Shown here: positions 16,911 to 24,673 of the stretch, in pieces
Layout: each line of letters starts with the position of its first letter
Position numbering within the stretch: position 1 is the first letter of the stretch
NCBI GenBank assembly: GCA_049651845.1
Contig: JBASCW010000088.1
Span: 1-52,881 of the forward strand
DNA length: 52,881 nt
Reading direction: 5' to 3'
DNA from: RBG-16-66-20 sp049651845
Lineage (GTDB): Bacteria > Pseudomonadota > Gammaproteobacteria > Burkholderiales > SG8-39
Notes under the pieces: generated by a model
Told to the model about the DNA's origin: nothing
The model's database searches: none
What the model saw: the letters and a program-made list of their open reading frames with translations, nothing else
Position numbers and translations under genes: made by a program

Positions 16911-18122
16911 ATGGAACTTGACCTTTCCTCCGGCGGCGCGCCGGTCCTGACCGTCTCGCAGCTGCTGCGCAGCGCGCGCGACGTGCTCGAGCGGCGCTTC
17001 CCCCTGCAGTGGATCGCGGGCGAAGTCTCCAACCTCCGGCCGGCGGCCTCGGGACACCTGTATTTCACCCTCAAGGACGAGGCCGCGCAGGTCGATTGCG
17101 TGATGTTCAGGGGCCGCGCCGCGCACCTGGACTGGGACCTGGCCGACGGCCAGCGCGTCGAGGCGCGCGCGCTGGTGACGCTGTACGAGCCGCGCGGGCG
17201 CTTCCAGCTCAACGTCGAGTCGATGCGCCGCGCGGGCCTGGGGCCGCTCTACGAGCGCTTCCTCAAGCTCAAGGACAAGCTCGAGAAGGAAGGCCTGTTC
17301 GATCCCGCGGCGAAGCGGCCGGTGCCGGAGTACCCGCGCCGCATCGGCGTGGTGACCTCGCTCGCCGCGGCGGCGCTGCGCGACGTGCTGACCACGCTGC
17401 GCCGGCGCAATCCGGCGATCCCCGTCATCGTCTACCCCGCCCCGGTCCAGGGCGAAGGCGCGGCGGCGAAGCTCGCGCAGGCGCTCGCCGCCGCCAACCG
17501 GCGCGCCGAGTGCGACGTGCTGCTGCTGGTGCGCGGCGGCGGCTCGATCGAGGACCTCTGGCAGTTCAACGAGGAGGCGCTCGCGCGCGCGATCAGGGCC
17601 TCCGAGATACCGGTCGTGGTCGGCGTCGGGCACGAGACCGATTTCACGATCGCCGATTTCGCCGCCGACCAGCGCGCGCCCACGCCCACCGCGGCCGCGG
17701 AACTCGTCAGCCCGCCGCTCGAGGCCCTGCGCGCGCAGCTGGCGCAGGCCGCGCTGCGCCTCGCGCGCGAAACAGCGCGTCGCATCGAGACCGCGATGCA
17801 GACGGTGGACGCGCTCGCGCGCCGGCTCGTGCACCCGGCGGATCGCTTGCGCAACTCGCGGCAGCATTTGCTGCACCTTTCTGCACGACTCTCGGCCGCC
17901 ATGAAGCATCAGATATTGCAGTTTCGCTCCACATTGGACGCTGCGGAGGCAAGGCTCTCGGGGCTGGACCACCAGACCGTGCTGGCGCGCGGCTACAGCC
18001 TCACGCTGAACATGCAGGACGAGATCGTGCGCGACGCCGCGCAGGTCGCCGAAGGCGAGCGCGTCACCACCACGCTCGCCAGGGGCCGGCTCGAAAGCCG
18101 GGTCCTGAAGAAGCTGCGTTAG
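16911..18122 (+). CDS. xseA: Exodeoxyribonuclease VII large subunit
   Basis: A 403-aa subunit of the single-strand-specific exonuclease VII. The N-terminal OB-fold (WIAGEVSNLRPAASGHLYFTLKD, about residues 34-56) binds DNA; the catalytic domain shows PRRIGVVTSLAAAALRDVLTTLRRR, VLLLVRGGGSIEDLWQFNEE, and VVVGVGHETDFTIADFAADQRAPTPTAAAE. A coiled-coil stretch follows, ending VLARGYSLT near the C-terminus. No xseB small subunit is in the window. Its stop overlaps, base for base, the stop of the convergent ACT gene. Confidence 0.95.
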   Translation: MELDLSSGGAPVLTVSQLLRSARDVLERRFPLQWIAGEVSNLRPAASGHLYFTLKDEAAQVDCVMFRGRAAHLDWDLADGQRVEARALVTLYEPRGRFQLNVESMRRAGLGPLYERFLKLKDKLEKEGLFDPAAKRPVPEYPRRIGVVTSLAAAALRDVLTTLRRRNPAIPVIVYPAPVQGEGAAAKLAQALAAANRRAECDVLLLVRGGGSIEDLWQFNEEALARAIRASEIPVVVGVGHETDFTIADFAADQRAPTPTAAAELVSPPLEALRAQLAQAALRLARETARRIETAMQTVDALARRLVHPADRLRNSRQHLLHLSARLSAAMKHQILQFRSTLDAAEARLSGLDHQTVLARGYSLTLNMQDEIVRDAAQVAEGERVTTTLARGRLESRVLKKLR

Positions 18123-18529
18123 CGCGCGCCGAGCACGCGCGAGGCGCGGCCGAGGTCCTTCTTCTTGACCCAGAACACCATGCCGTAGCGGCGCTTGCCG
18201 GCGCTCACGGCGCTCAGCGACACGAGGTTGATCTTCGCCTTGGCGAGCTTGCCGAGGATGCCGGTGAGCGCGCCGACGCGGTCGCCGCCGCGCGCGAGGA
18301 ACACGGTCTTGCGCTTGGAGACGCGCAGGCCCGCCTTCTTCGCGGCCTGGCGGAACTTGACGCTGTTGTCGGGGACGAAGTCCACCTGCGCGCCGCCGCC
18401 CGTCGGGAAGCCCGTGAAGGCGAGCAGGTTGACGCCCGCTGCCTTCATCGCGGCGAGCAGCTTGGCGCCGGCGCCCGGGCGTTGCGAGACTTTCATCGTG
18501 TAGTAGTCGGCTTTGCGGATGCTGGCCAT
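18119..18529 (-). CDS. ACT domain-containing protein
   Basis: A 136-aa protein consisting of two ACT-like halves: YYTMKVSQRPGAGAKLLAAMKAAGVNLLAFTGFP and, after a basic linker, VFLARGGDRVGALTGILGKLAKAKINLVSLSAV. ACT domains bind small ligands, usually amino acids, and act as regulatory modules; no catalytic domain is attached. The ATG at 18529 has a perfect AAGGAGG ribosome-binding site, settling the start against a longer frame to 18664. It is divergent from the glycosylase gene and convergent with xseA. Confidence 0.8.
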   Translation of the reverse strand: MASIRKADYYTMKVSQRPGAGAKLLAAMKAAGVNLLAFTGFPTGGGAQVDFVPDNSVKFRQAAKKAGLRVSKRKTVFLARGGDRVGALTGILGKLAKAKINLVSLSAVSAGKRRYGMVFWVKKKDLGRASRVLGAR

Positions 18530-18550
18530 GGTTCCTCCTTGGGTGGGGCC

Positions 18551-18556
18551 TACAAT
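18551..18556 (+). promoter_or_regulatory. -10 box TACAAT before the DNA glycosylase gene
   Basis: TACAAT followed by TCTGCGC and a TTG at 18564. If the TTG is the true start, the transcript is leaderless or nearly so, like several other genes in this window. No -35 is evident. Confidence 0.4.
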
Positions 18557-18563
18557 TCTGCGC

Positions 18564-19076
18564 TTGCGCAAGACACGTATCCACAGTTTTCTGCCGATCG
18601 CCGCAAAGGACGCCCGCATCCTCGTCCTGGGCAGCTTGCCGGGCGCCGAATCGCTGCGCCGCAAGCAGTACTACGCCCATCCGCAGAACCAGTTCTGGAA
18701 GATCATGGAGGCGCTGTTCGGCATCGGGCGCACGAGCCCCTACCGGGCTCGTGTGCGGGCGTTGAAAGCCAGGCGCATCGCCGTCTGGGACGTGCTGCAC
18801 TCCTGCGAGCGCGAGGGCAGCCTGGACGCGAGCATCGAGGCGGAGATCGCCAACGACTTCGAGCGCTTCTTCCGCGCGCACCCGCGGCTGCGCCATGTCT
18901 TCTTCAACGGCGCCAAGGCCGAGGCGAGCTTCCGTCGCCACGTGCGGCCGCGACTCGGCCAGGCGCTGCGCGACCGGGTTGTGCGCTTCACGCGCCTGCC
19001 CTCGACCAGCCCGGCGCACGCCGCCCTGCCCTTTGCGCGCAAGCTCGCCGCCTGGCGTGCAATACTCAAGGCCTAG
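18564..19076 (+). CDS. Uracil-DNA glycosylase superfamily protein (DNA-deoxyinosine/mismatch type)
   Basis: A protein of about 170 aa in the MUG/deoxyinosine glycosylase branch of the UDG superfamily, removing damaged or mispaired bases. The opening block VLGSLPGAESLRRKQYYAHPQNQFWKIM and the later RRIAVWDVLHSCEREGSLDASI are characteristic, and LPSTSPAHAALPFARKLAAW supplies the C-terminal SPA motif. The start is uncertain: no ATG precedes the conserved block except inside the divergent ACT gene's leader, so I chose the TTG at 18564 (MRKTRIHSF). Followed after 8 bases by a DUF1304 gene. Confidence 0.8.
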   Translation: MRKTRIHSFLPIAAKDARILVLGSLPGAESLRRKQYYAHPQNQFWKIMEALFGIGRTSPYRARVRALKARRIAVWDVLHSCEREGSLDASIEAEIANDFERFFRAHPRLRHVFFNGAKAEASFRRHVRPRLGQALRDRVVRFTRLPSTSPAHAALPFARKLAAWRAILKA

Positions 19077-19084
19077 GACCAGCC

Positions 19085-19438
19085 ATGACGACAGCCGCCA
19101 ACATCGCGATCGCCATCGTGGCCCTGCTGCACGCGTACTTCCTGGTGCTCGAGATGTTCCTCTGGGACAAGCCCTTCGGACGGCGCGTGTTCAGGACCAC
19201 GCCCGAATTCGCCGCGGCCTCGGCAGGGCTGGCGGCGAACCAGGGCCTGTACAACGGCTTTCTCGCCGCCGGCCTCGTCTGGGGCCTGGCGCTCGGCGAA
19301 ACGGGGCTCGAGGTGAAGATCTTCTTCCTCGCTTGCGTGATCGTCGCGGGCGTGTTCGGCGCGGTCACCGTAAACCGCTTCATTCTCTTCATCCAGGCGC
19401 TGCCGGCGATCGTGGGGCTCGCGCTGCTGCTGCCCTGA
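19085..19438 (+). CDS. DUF1304 family membrane protein
   Basis: A 117-aa, four-helix membrane protein. The conserved features are LHAYFLVLEMFLWDKPFGRRVF at the end of helix 1 (family motif around the Glu-Met-x-x-Trp), LAANQGLYNGFLAAGLVWGL, and VAGVFGAVTVNRFILFIQALPAIVGL. Function is unknown. It is in a compact plus-strand run with the DNA glycosylase and the cobalamin adenosyltransferase, separated from the latter by 7 bases. Confidence 0.85.
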   Translation: MTTAANIAIAIVALLHAYFLVLEMFLWDKPFGRRVFRTTPEFAAASAGLAANQGLYNGFLAAGLVWGLALGETGLEVKIFFLACVIVAGVFGAVTVNRFILFIQALPAIVGLALLLP

Positions 19439-19445
19439 GGCCGCC

Positions 19446-20003
19446 ATGGGCCACCGATTATCGAAGATCGCGACGCGCACCGGCGACCGGGGCGAAACCG
19501 GCCTCGGCGACGGCAGCCGCGTGGCCAAGGACTCGGCGCGCATCCAGGCGCTCGGCGACATCGACGAGCTGAACTCGGCGCTCGGCGTGCTGCTCGCCGA
19601 GAAGCTGCCCGCCGACGTGCGCAAGGCGCTGCTGCAGATCCAGCACGACCTGTTCGACCTCGGCGGCGAGGTCTGCATCCCGGGCCACCGCATGCTCGCC
19701 GAGGCGCAGGTCCTGCGCCTGGACGCGACGCTCGCCGCCACCAACCGCAAGCTCGCCCCGTTGAAGGAGTTCATCCTGCCCGGCGGCACGCGCGCTGCCG
19801 CGCTCGCGCATCTTGCGCGCACCGTCTGCCGGCGCGCCGAGAGGAGCCTGGTCGCGCTCGGGCGCGCCGAGGACGTGGGCGAGGCGCCGCGCCAGTACCT
19901 GAACCGCCTCTCGGACCTGCTGTTCGTGCTCGGCCGCACGCTCAACCGCGCCGGGCGGCGCGGCGACGTGCTCTGGCGGCACGAGCGCGCCAGGCGGCGC
20001 TAG
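19446..20003 (+). CDS. Cob(I)alamin adenosyltransferase, PduO type
   Basis: A 185-aa ATP:corrinoid adenosyltransferase that makes adenosylcobalamin. The ATP-binding N-terminus TRTGDRGETGLGDGSRVAKD (residues 10-29) and the later CRRAERSLVALG (with the conserved Arg-Arg-x-Glu) and YLNRLSDLLFVLGRTLNR are hallmark blocks. The enzyme usually serves B12-dependent mutases, none of which is in this window. A run of GC-rich inverted repeats follows before the HAD gene. Confidence 0.93.
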   Translation: MGHRLSKIATRTGDRGETGLGDGSRVAKDSARIQALGDIDELNSALGVLLAEKLPADVRKALLQIQHDLFDLGGEVCIPGHRMLAEAQVLRLDATLAATNRKLAPLKEFILPGGTRAAALAHLARTVCRRAERSLVALGRAEDVGEAPRQYLNRLSDLLFVLGRTLNRAGRRGDVLWRHERARRR

Positions 20004-20054
20004 CGCAGCTTATCGCCGCGTCCGGAAGCGCGCCGCGGCGCGCGGCGCCGCGGT

Positions 20055-20066
20055 TAGAATCGGCGC
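20055..20066 (+). promoter_or_regulatory. -10 box TAGAAT with CGGCGC discriminator (predicted leaderless)
   Basis: TAGAAT at 20055-20060, then CGGCGC, then the ATG at 20067 with no gap. It matches base for base the pattern TANAATCGGCGC before the DedA gene (1432-1421) and the Bug pair (7311-7300). No ribosome-binding site or -35 is visible. Confidence 0.55.
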
Positions 20067-20810
20067 ATGCCCTCGGTGCCACGCCAGATCCGCGCGCTCC
20101 TGTTCGACGTGTTCGGCACCGTGGTGGACTGGCGCGGCTCGATCATCCGCGAGTGCCGCGCGCTCGGCCGGCGCCGCAAGATCGCCGCCGACTGGGAAGG
20201 CTTCGCCGACGCCTGGCGCGCGGGCTACCGGCCCGCCATGGCGCGCGTGCGCTCGGGCGAGCTGCCCTGGATGAACATCGACCAGCTGCACCGCATGATC
20301 CTCGACGGCCTGCTCGCGCAGTTCGGCCTGGACGTGCTCACCGAGGACGAGCTCGATCACCTGAACCGCGTCTGGCACCGGCTCGACCCCTGGCCCGATG
20401 CGCGCCGGGGCCTCGCGCTGCTCAAGCGCCGGTACGTGGTCGCCACCCTGTCCAACGGCAACGTGGCGCTGCTGGTCAACATGGCCAGGCACGGGCGCCT
20501 GCCCTGGGACACGGTGCTCTCGGCGGAGCTGTTCCGCCACTACAAGCCCGATCCGGAGGCCTACCTCGGCGCCGCGGCCATGCTCGGCGTCGAGCCCTCG
20601 GAAGCGATGATGGTGGCCGCGCACAAGGACGACCTGCGCGCCGCGCAGGCCTGCGGCCTCGCCACGGCGTTCGTCGCGCGGCCGCGCGAGCAGGGGCCGA
20701 AGGTCAAGCTCGATGTGAAGCCCGAGCCCGACTTCGACTACAACGCCAGTGATTTCGTCGATCTCGCCCGCAGGATGGCGCGCGGCCTGCCGCCCAGGGC
20801 GCGCCGGTGA
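20067..20810 (+). CDS. HAD superfamily hydrolase, haloacid dehalogenase type II-like
   Basis: A 247-aa HAD hydrolase. Asp14 in LLFDVFGTVVDW is the expected nucleophile; ATLSNGN supplies motif II, RHYKPDPEAY motif III (Lys) and MVAAHKDDLRAA motif IV. The overall layout matches haloacid dehalogenase type II proteins, but the SSNxxD motif of proven L-2-haloacid dehalogenases is replaced by AAHKDD, so substrate is open. The end overlaps the response regulator start (GTGA). Confidence 0.8.
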   Translation: MPSVPRQIRALLFDVFGTVVDWRGSIIRECRALGRRRKIAADWEGFADAWRAGYRPAMARVRSGELPWMNIDQLHRMILDGLLAQFGLDVLTEDELDHLNRVWHRLDPWPDARRGLALLKRRYVVATLSNGNVALLVNMARHGRLPWDTVLSAELFRHYKPDPEAYLGAAAMLGVEPSEAMMVAAHKDDLRAAQACGLATAFVARPREQGPKVKLDVKPEPDFDYNASDFVDLARRMARGLPPRARR

Positions 20811-21229
20811 GCCACGCCAGCAGCAGGACCACGCGCCACCGCGTACTGATCGTCGACGACGAGGAGTCGATGCGCCTGTTCCTCGCGCATGCCATCACTG
20901 CGGGTTTGAAGGCCGAGGTGACGCTCGCCGGTACCTGCGAGCAGGCGCTGCGCCTGGCGGGCAACTACGCCTACGACGCCATCCTGCTCGACCTGCTGAT
21001 GCCCGGCGTGGGCGGCTTCGAGGTGCTGGCCGAGATCCGCCGCGCCTCGCCGAACGCGGCCACGCCGGCGATCATCGTCTCGGTGCTCTCGGACCAGGCC
21101 ACCAAGGACCGCTGCATGAAGGCCGGCGCCAACGCCTACGTGGTCAAGCCGGTCGAGCGCAATTCGCTCGTCGCCACGGTCAAGGCGCAGATCGCCGCGC
21201 GCGGCAAGCCCAAACACGGAGGGAAGTGA
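20807..21229 (+). CDS. Stand-alone response regulator receiver protein
   Basis: A 140-aa CheY-like protein with no output domain. Acidic pair Asp17/Asp18 (LIVDDEES), phospho-acceptor Asp62 (AILLDLLMPG), Ser92 in the Thr/Ser position and Lys114 (VVKPVE). It begins with GTG overlapping the HAD stop and ends two bases before the Rid gene, so the three form one operon. No histidine kinase is nearby; it must take phosphate from elsewhere or signal by protein contact. Confidence 0.88.
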   Translation: MSHASSRTTRHRVLIVDDEESMRLFLAHAITAGLKAEVTLAGTCEQALRLAGNYAYDAILLDLLMPGVGGFEVLAEIRRASPNAATPAIIVSVLSDQATKDRCMKAGANAYVVKPVERNSLVATVKAQIAARGKPKHGGK

Positions 21230-21231
21230 GC

Positions 21232-21618
21232 ATGGCCGAGATCCGCATCCAGAACGTCGAAGCGCTGGGCAAGCCGCTCGGCCAGTACTCGCACCTGACG
21301 CGCGTCAAGAATGCAGCCGAGACGCTGTACATCGCCGGAATGCTGGCGCCGGGAGACGATTTCGACGCGCAGTGCAGCGGCGTGTTCCGGCAGATCGAGA
21401 CCGCGCTCAAGTCCGCCGGCGCCGGCTGGGGCAACGTCGTGCAGTTCACCACCTACCTGGTGCACTCGCAGGACATCCCGAAATTCATGGCCTGGCGCCT
21501 GCGCGAGTTCCCGAAGCTGTTCCCGGACGGCAAGTACCCGCCGAACACCCTGCTCGTCATCGATCGCCTCGTCCAGGAGCCGTTCCTGGTCGAAGTCCAG
21601 GCAATCGCTGCGATTTAG
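21232..21618 (+). CDS. RidA/YjgF family protein lacking the catalytic Arg
   Basis: A 128-aa Rid-superfamily protein (trimeric, chorismate-mutase-like fold). Family blocks seen are YSHLTRVKNAAETLYIAGMLA, CSGVFRQIETALKSAGAGWGNVVQFTTYLV and FPDGKYPPNTLLVIDRLVQEPFLVEVQAIA. In RidA itself an Arg in the P-x-R block binds the imine substrate; here that position reads PPNT, so imine deaminase activity is doubtful. Ribosome-binding site GGAGGGAA precedes the ATG. Its stop overlaps the stop of the convergent Bug gene. Confidence 0.85.
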   Translation: MAEIRIQNVEALGKPLGQYSHLTRVKNAAETLYIAGMLAPGDDFDAQCSGVFRQIETALKSAGAGWGNVVQFTTYLVHSQDIPKFMAWRLREFPKLFPDGKYPPNTLLVIDRLVQEPFLVEVQAIAAI

Positions 21619-22577
21619 TCGGCTTTTGCCCCGGAGCGCTTGACCAGCTCGGTGTAGGTCTTCAGTTCAGACGCCACGAAGGACGTGAATTGCTCCGGTG
21701 ACCGGACCGCCGGCGTCTCCGAACCCATGTTGCGCAGGCGCTCCCTGAAGTCCGGGGAATCCATCGCCTTGAGGATCTCGGCCGACAGGCGATCGACGAT
21801 CGGCTGCGGCGTCTTCGCGGCCACCGACACGCCCCACCAGGTGGTCATGTCGAATCCCTTGAGGCCGGCCTCGTCCAGCGTCGGCACGCCGGGCAGGAAG
21901 CTCGAGCGCTTGCGCGTGGTGGTCGCGAGCGCGCGCACCTTCTCCGACCGTATGCTCGGCAGCGCGCTCGCCAGGTTGTCGAACATGAGGTCGATGCGGC
22001 CGGCCATCATGTCGGCGAGCGCAGGCGCGGCGCCCTTGTAGGGGATGTGCACCATGAAGGTGCCCGTCATCATCTTGAACATCTCGCCAGCGAGGTGCCC
22101 GGTGGACCCGGTAGACCCGGAGCCGAAGTCGAGCTTTCCGGGACTCGCTTTCGCGAGCGCGATCAGCTCCGGCACGCTCTTCGCCGGCAGGTCGTTGCGC
22201 ACGACGAGGACGTTCGGCACCTGCACCAGCAGCGTCACGTGGCGCAGGTCCCCGAGCGGGTCGTAGGGCGGGCTCGGATAGAGCGACGGATTGATCGCCA
22301 GCGTGGCGATCGCGCTCATCACCAGGTTGTAGCCGTCGGCGGGGCCCTTGGCGATGAGATCCACGCCGATGTTGCCGCCGGCGCCCGGACGGTTCTCCAC
22401 CAGCACGGGCTGCCCGAGGCCCTCCTGGAGCTTGGCGGCGAGCAGGCGCGCGGAGATGTCGATCGGCCCGCCTGCGGCGTACGGCGCGACCAGCCGCAGC
22501 GGCTTGGAAGGCCAGGCTTGCGCCGCGGCCAATTGCGCCGCTGCAAGCAAGGCGATGAAAGCCAGAACGCGCCGCAA
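21615..22577 (-). CDS. tctC: Tripartite tricarboxylate transporter receptor TctC/Bug
   Basis: A 320-aa periplasmic solute receptor with signal peptide MRRVLAFIALLAAAQLAAAQ and the family start AWPSKPLRLVAPYAAGG. Blocks: ENRPGAGGNIGVDLIAKGPADGYN, YDPLGDLRHVTLLVQ, GKLDFGSGSTGSTGHLAGEMFK, VHIPYKGAAPALADMMAGRIDLMFDN and PTLDEAGLKGFDMTTWWGV. I chose the TTG at 22577, five bases after the tctA stop, because it begins an ideal signal peptide. Unlike the pair at 5373-7278 it lies with its membrane partners. Confidence 0.9.
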   Translation of the reverse strand: MRRVLAFIALLAAAQLAAAQAWPSKPLRLVAPYAAGGPIDISARLLAAKLQEGLGQPVLVENRPGAGGNIGVDLIAKGPADGYNLVMSAIATLAINPSLYPSPPYDPLGDLRHVTLLVQVPNVLVVRNDLPAKSVPELIALAKASPGKLDFGSGSTGSTGHLAGEMFKMMTGTFMVHIPYKGAAPALADMMAGRIDLMFDNLASALPSIRSEKVRALATTTRKRSSFLPGVPTLDEAGLKGFDMTTWWGVSVAAKTPQPIVDRLSAEILKAMDSPDFRERLRNMGSETPAVRSPEQFTSFVASELKTYTELVKRSGAKAD

Positions 22578-22582
22578 TGGCT

Positions 22583-24154
22583 CTAGGGGTGATGCGACGG
22601 CTGCTCTTCGGCCGCGAACGCCTCTTCGCGCTTCTTGCGCAGCGCCGGCAGCGCGATGACGATGAGCAGCAGCGCCGAGGCGATCAGGAAGCCCAGGCTG
22701 ATGGGCTTCGAGGGGCTGATGAATACGAAGGGATCGCCGCGCGACAGCAGCATCGCGCGCCGCAGGTTCTCCTCCATCAGGGGCCCCAGGATGAAGCCGA
22801 GGATCAGCGGCGCGGGCTCGCACTCCAGCTTCACGCAGACGTAGCCCAGCAGGCCGAAGCAGGCCATCAGGAAGCAGTCGAAGGGCTGGTTCGAGATCGA
22901 GAACACGCCCACCGCCATGAACAGCAGGATCGACGGGTACAGGATGCGGTAGGGCACGGTCAGCAGCTTGATCCACAGCCCGATCATCGGCAGGTTGAGC
23001 AGCACCAGCATCAGGTTGCCCACCCACATCGAGGCGATCATGCCCCAGAACAGCTGCGGCCTCTCGGTCATCACCTGCGGGCCGGGGGCGATGCCCTGGA
23101 TCATCATCGCGCCGATCATGAGCGCCATCACCGCGTTGGACGGGATGCCCAGCGTGAGCAGCGGGATGAAGGAGGTCTGCGCGCCGGCGTTGTTGGCCGA
23201 CTCGGGCGCCGCCACGCCCTCGATCGCGCCCTTGCCGAACTCTGCCGAGTTCTTGGAGACCTTCTTTTCCAGCGTGTAAGCACCGAACGACGCGAGCAAC
23301 GCGCCGCCGCCGGGCAATATGCCGAGCGCCGAACCGAGCGCCGTGCCGCGCAGCGTCGGGCCGATGATGCGCTTGAAGTCCTCGGCGCTGGGCATCAGGT
23401 GGCCGACCTTGTCGGTGAACACCTCGCGGTGTTCCTTCTGCTCCAGGTTGCCGATGATCTCGGCGATGCCGAACATGCCCATCGCCACGGTGACGAAGCC
23501 GATGCCGTCGGCCATCTCCGAGATGCCGAAGGCGAAGCGCAGCACGCCCGAGTTGACGTCGGTGCCCACCAGGCCCAGCAACAGGCCGAGGATCACCATG
23601 GCGATCGCCTTGATCAGCGAGCCGTGCGCGAGCACCACCGCCGACACCAGGCCAAGCACCATCAGCGAGAAGTACTCGGCCGGCCCGAACTTGAGGGCCA
23701 CCTCGGCCAGCGGCGGCGCGAACATGGCGACGATCAGCGTCGAGACGCAGCCGGCAAAGAACGAAGCGAGCGCAGCCGTGGCGAGTGCCGGCCCCGCGCG
23801 GCCGCGCCGCGCCATCTGGTAGCCGTCCAGGCAGGTCACCACCGACGAAGATTCGCCGGGCAGGTTGACCAGGATCGCCGAGGTCGAGCCGCCGTACTGC
23901 GCGCCGTAGTAGATGCCCGCCAGCATGATCAGCGCCGCGATCGGCGACAGGTTGAAGGTCACCGGCAGCAGCATGGCGATGGTCGCCACCGGCCCGATGC
24001 CGGGCAGCACGCCGATCAGCGTGCCGAGGACCACGCCGATCAGGCACATCAGGATGTTGAACGGCAGCGTCATCGACATGCCGGCAACGGTCACCGCCTG
24101 CAGCTTGAAGACTTCGGTGAAGCCGATGCCGAGATTGCTGATGATGCTTTCCAT
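22583..24154 (-). CDS. tctA: Tripartite tricarboxylate transporter large membrane subunit TctA
   Basis: A 523-aa polytopic inner-membrane protein (about 12 helices) forming the transport channel. Diagnostic blocks are GVLPGIGPVATIAMLLPVTFNLSP, AGIYYGAQYGGSTSAILVNLPGES, a second half with LPGGGALLASFGAYTLEKK, and APESANNAGAQTSFIPLLTLGIPSNAVMALMIGAM. It lies 18 bases after tctB and is followed by tctC, a complete uptake system for a dicarboxylate, tricarboxylate or similar anion; specificity lies in TctC and is unknown. Confidence 0.95.
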   Translation of the reverse strand: MESIISNLGIGFTEVFKLQAVTVAGMSMTLPFNILMCLIGVVLGTLIGVLPGIGPVATIAMLLPVTFNLSPIAALIMLAGIYYGAQYGGSTSAILVNLPGESSSVVTCLDGYQMARRGRAGPALATAALASFFAGCVSTLIVAMFAPPLAEVALKFGPAEYFSLMVLGLVSAVVLAHGSLIKAIAMVILGLLLGLVGTDVNSGVLRFAFGISEMADGIGFVTVAMGMFGIAEIIGNLEQKEHREVFTDKVGHLMPSAEDFKRIIGPTLRGTALGSALGILPGGGALLASFGAYTLEKKVSKNSAEFGKGAIEGVAAPESANNAGAQTSFIPLLTLGIPSNAVMALMIGAMMIQGIAPGPQVMTERPQLFWGMIASMWVGNLMLVLLNLPMIGLWIKLLTVPYRILYPSILLFMAVGVFSISNQPFDCFLMACFGLLGYVCVKLECEPAPLILGFILGPLMEENLRRAMLLSRGDPFVFISPSKPISLGFLIASALLLIVIALPALRKKREEAFAAEEQPSHHP

Positions 24155-24172
24155 TGCGGTCGCCTCGGCCTT

Positions 24173-24643
24173 CTACCGGATCGGGCAGATGTCGACGAAG
24201 CTCGGGCAGATCGGGAACGGCAGCGTGAGGCCCTTCACGAACACCACCACCGCGAAGACGATCAGCACCGCTGTCAGGATTGCGACCTCCTTCCACTTGA
24301 ATTCATGCCCGCCGTAGGCGCTGATGAAGATCAGCGCCGCCGAGGCGAGCACCAGACCGAGCGGCTTGAGCAGGTAGGCGAAGGCGAGGCTCGAGATGAT
24401 GACGAAAATCAGGGGCCGGAAATGGAACTTCGCCACCTTCGGGCCGCCGAGTACGAACGAGTCGAACAGCACGATCGCGCCGAGCACCGCGAGGATGCCG
24501 CCGAGCACCGACGGGAAATAGGCCGGCCCCATGCGCACCGCCGTGCCCATCTGGTAGTTCAGCTGCGCGACGATCAGGAAGAACAGGCCGAAGGCGATGA
24601 ACATCAGCCCGGCCCAGAAATCCCGTGGACTCTTGATTTTCAT
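24173..24643 (-). CDS. tctB: Tripartite tricarboxylate transporter small membrane subunit TctB
   Basis: A 156-aa protein with four predicted helices, beginning MKIKSPRDFWAGLMFIAFGL and containing YQMGTAVRMGPAYFPSVLGG, the usual TctB/DUF1468 pattern. The ATG at 24643 is preceded by GGGAGGAG, which fixes the start against a longer frame to 24664. A TACACT about 30 bases upstream is a possible -10. It is the first gene of tctBAC and divergent from the GDSL esterase gene. Confidence 0.92.
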   Translation of the reverse strand: MKIKSPRDFWAGLMFIAFGLFFLIVAQLNYQMGTAVRMGPAYFPSVLGGILAVLGAIVLFDSFVLGGPKVAKFHFRPLIFVIISSLAFAYLLKPLGLVLASAALIFISAYGGHEFKWKEVAILTAVLIVFAVVVFVKGLTLPFPICPSFVDICPIR

Positions 24644-24673
24644 GCACTCCTCCCGCTCGCGCACGAGTGTAGC

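Noticed and set aside
20067..20810. Proven L-2-haloacid dehalogenase
   Set aside because: The SSNxxD motif of characterised enzymes is replaced by AAHKDD, so only the superfamily call is kept.
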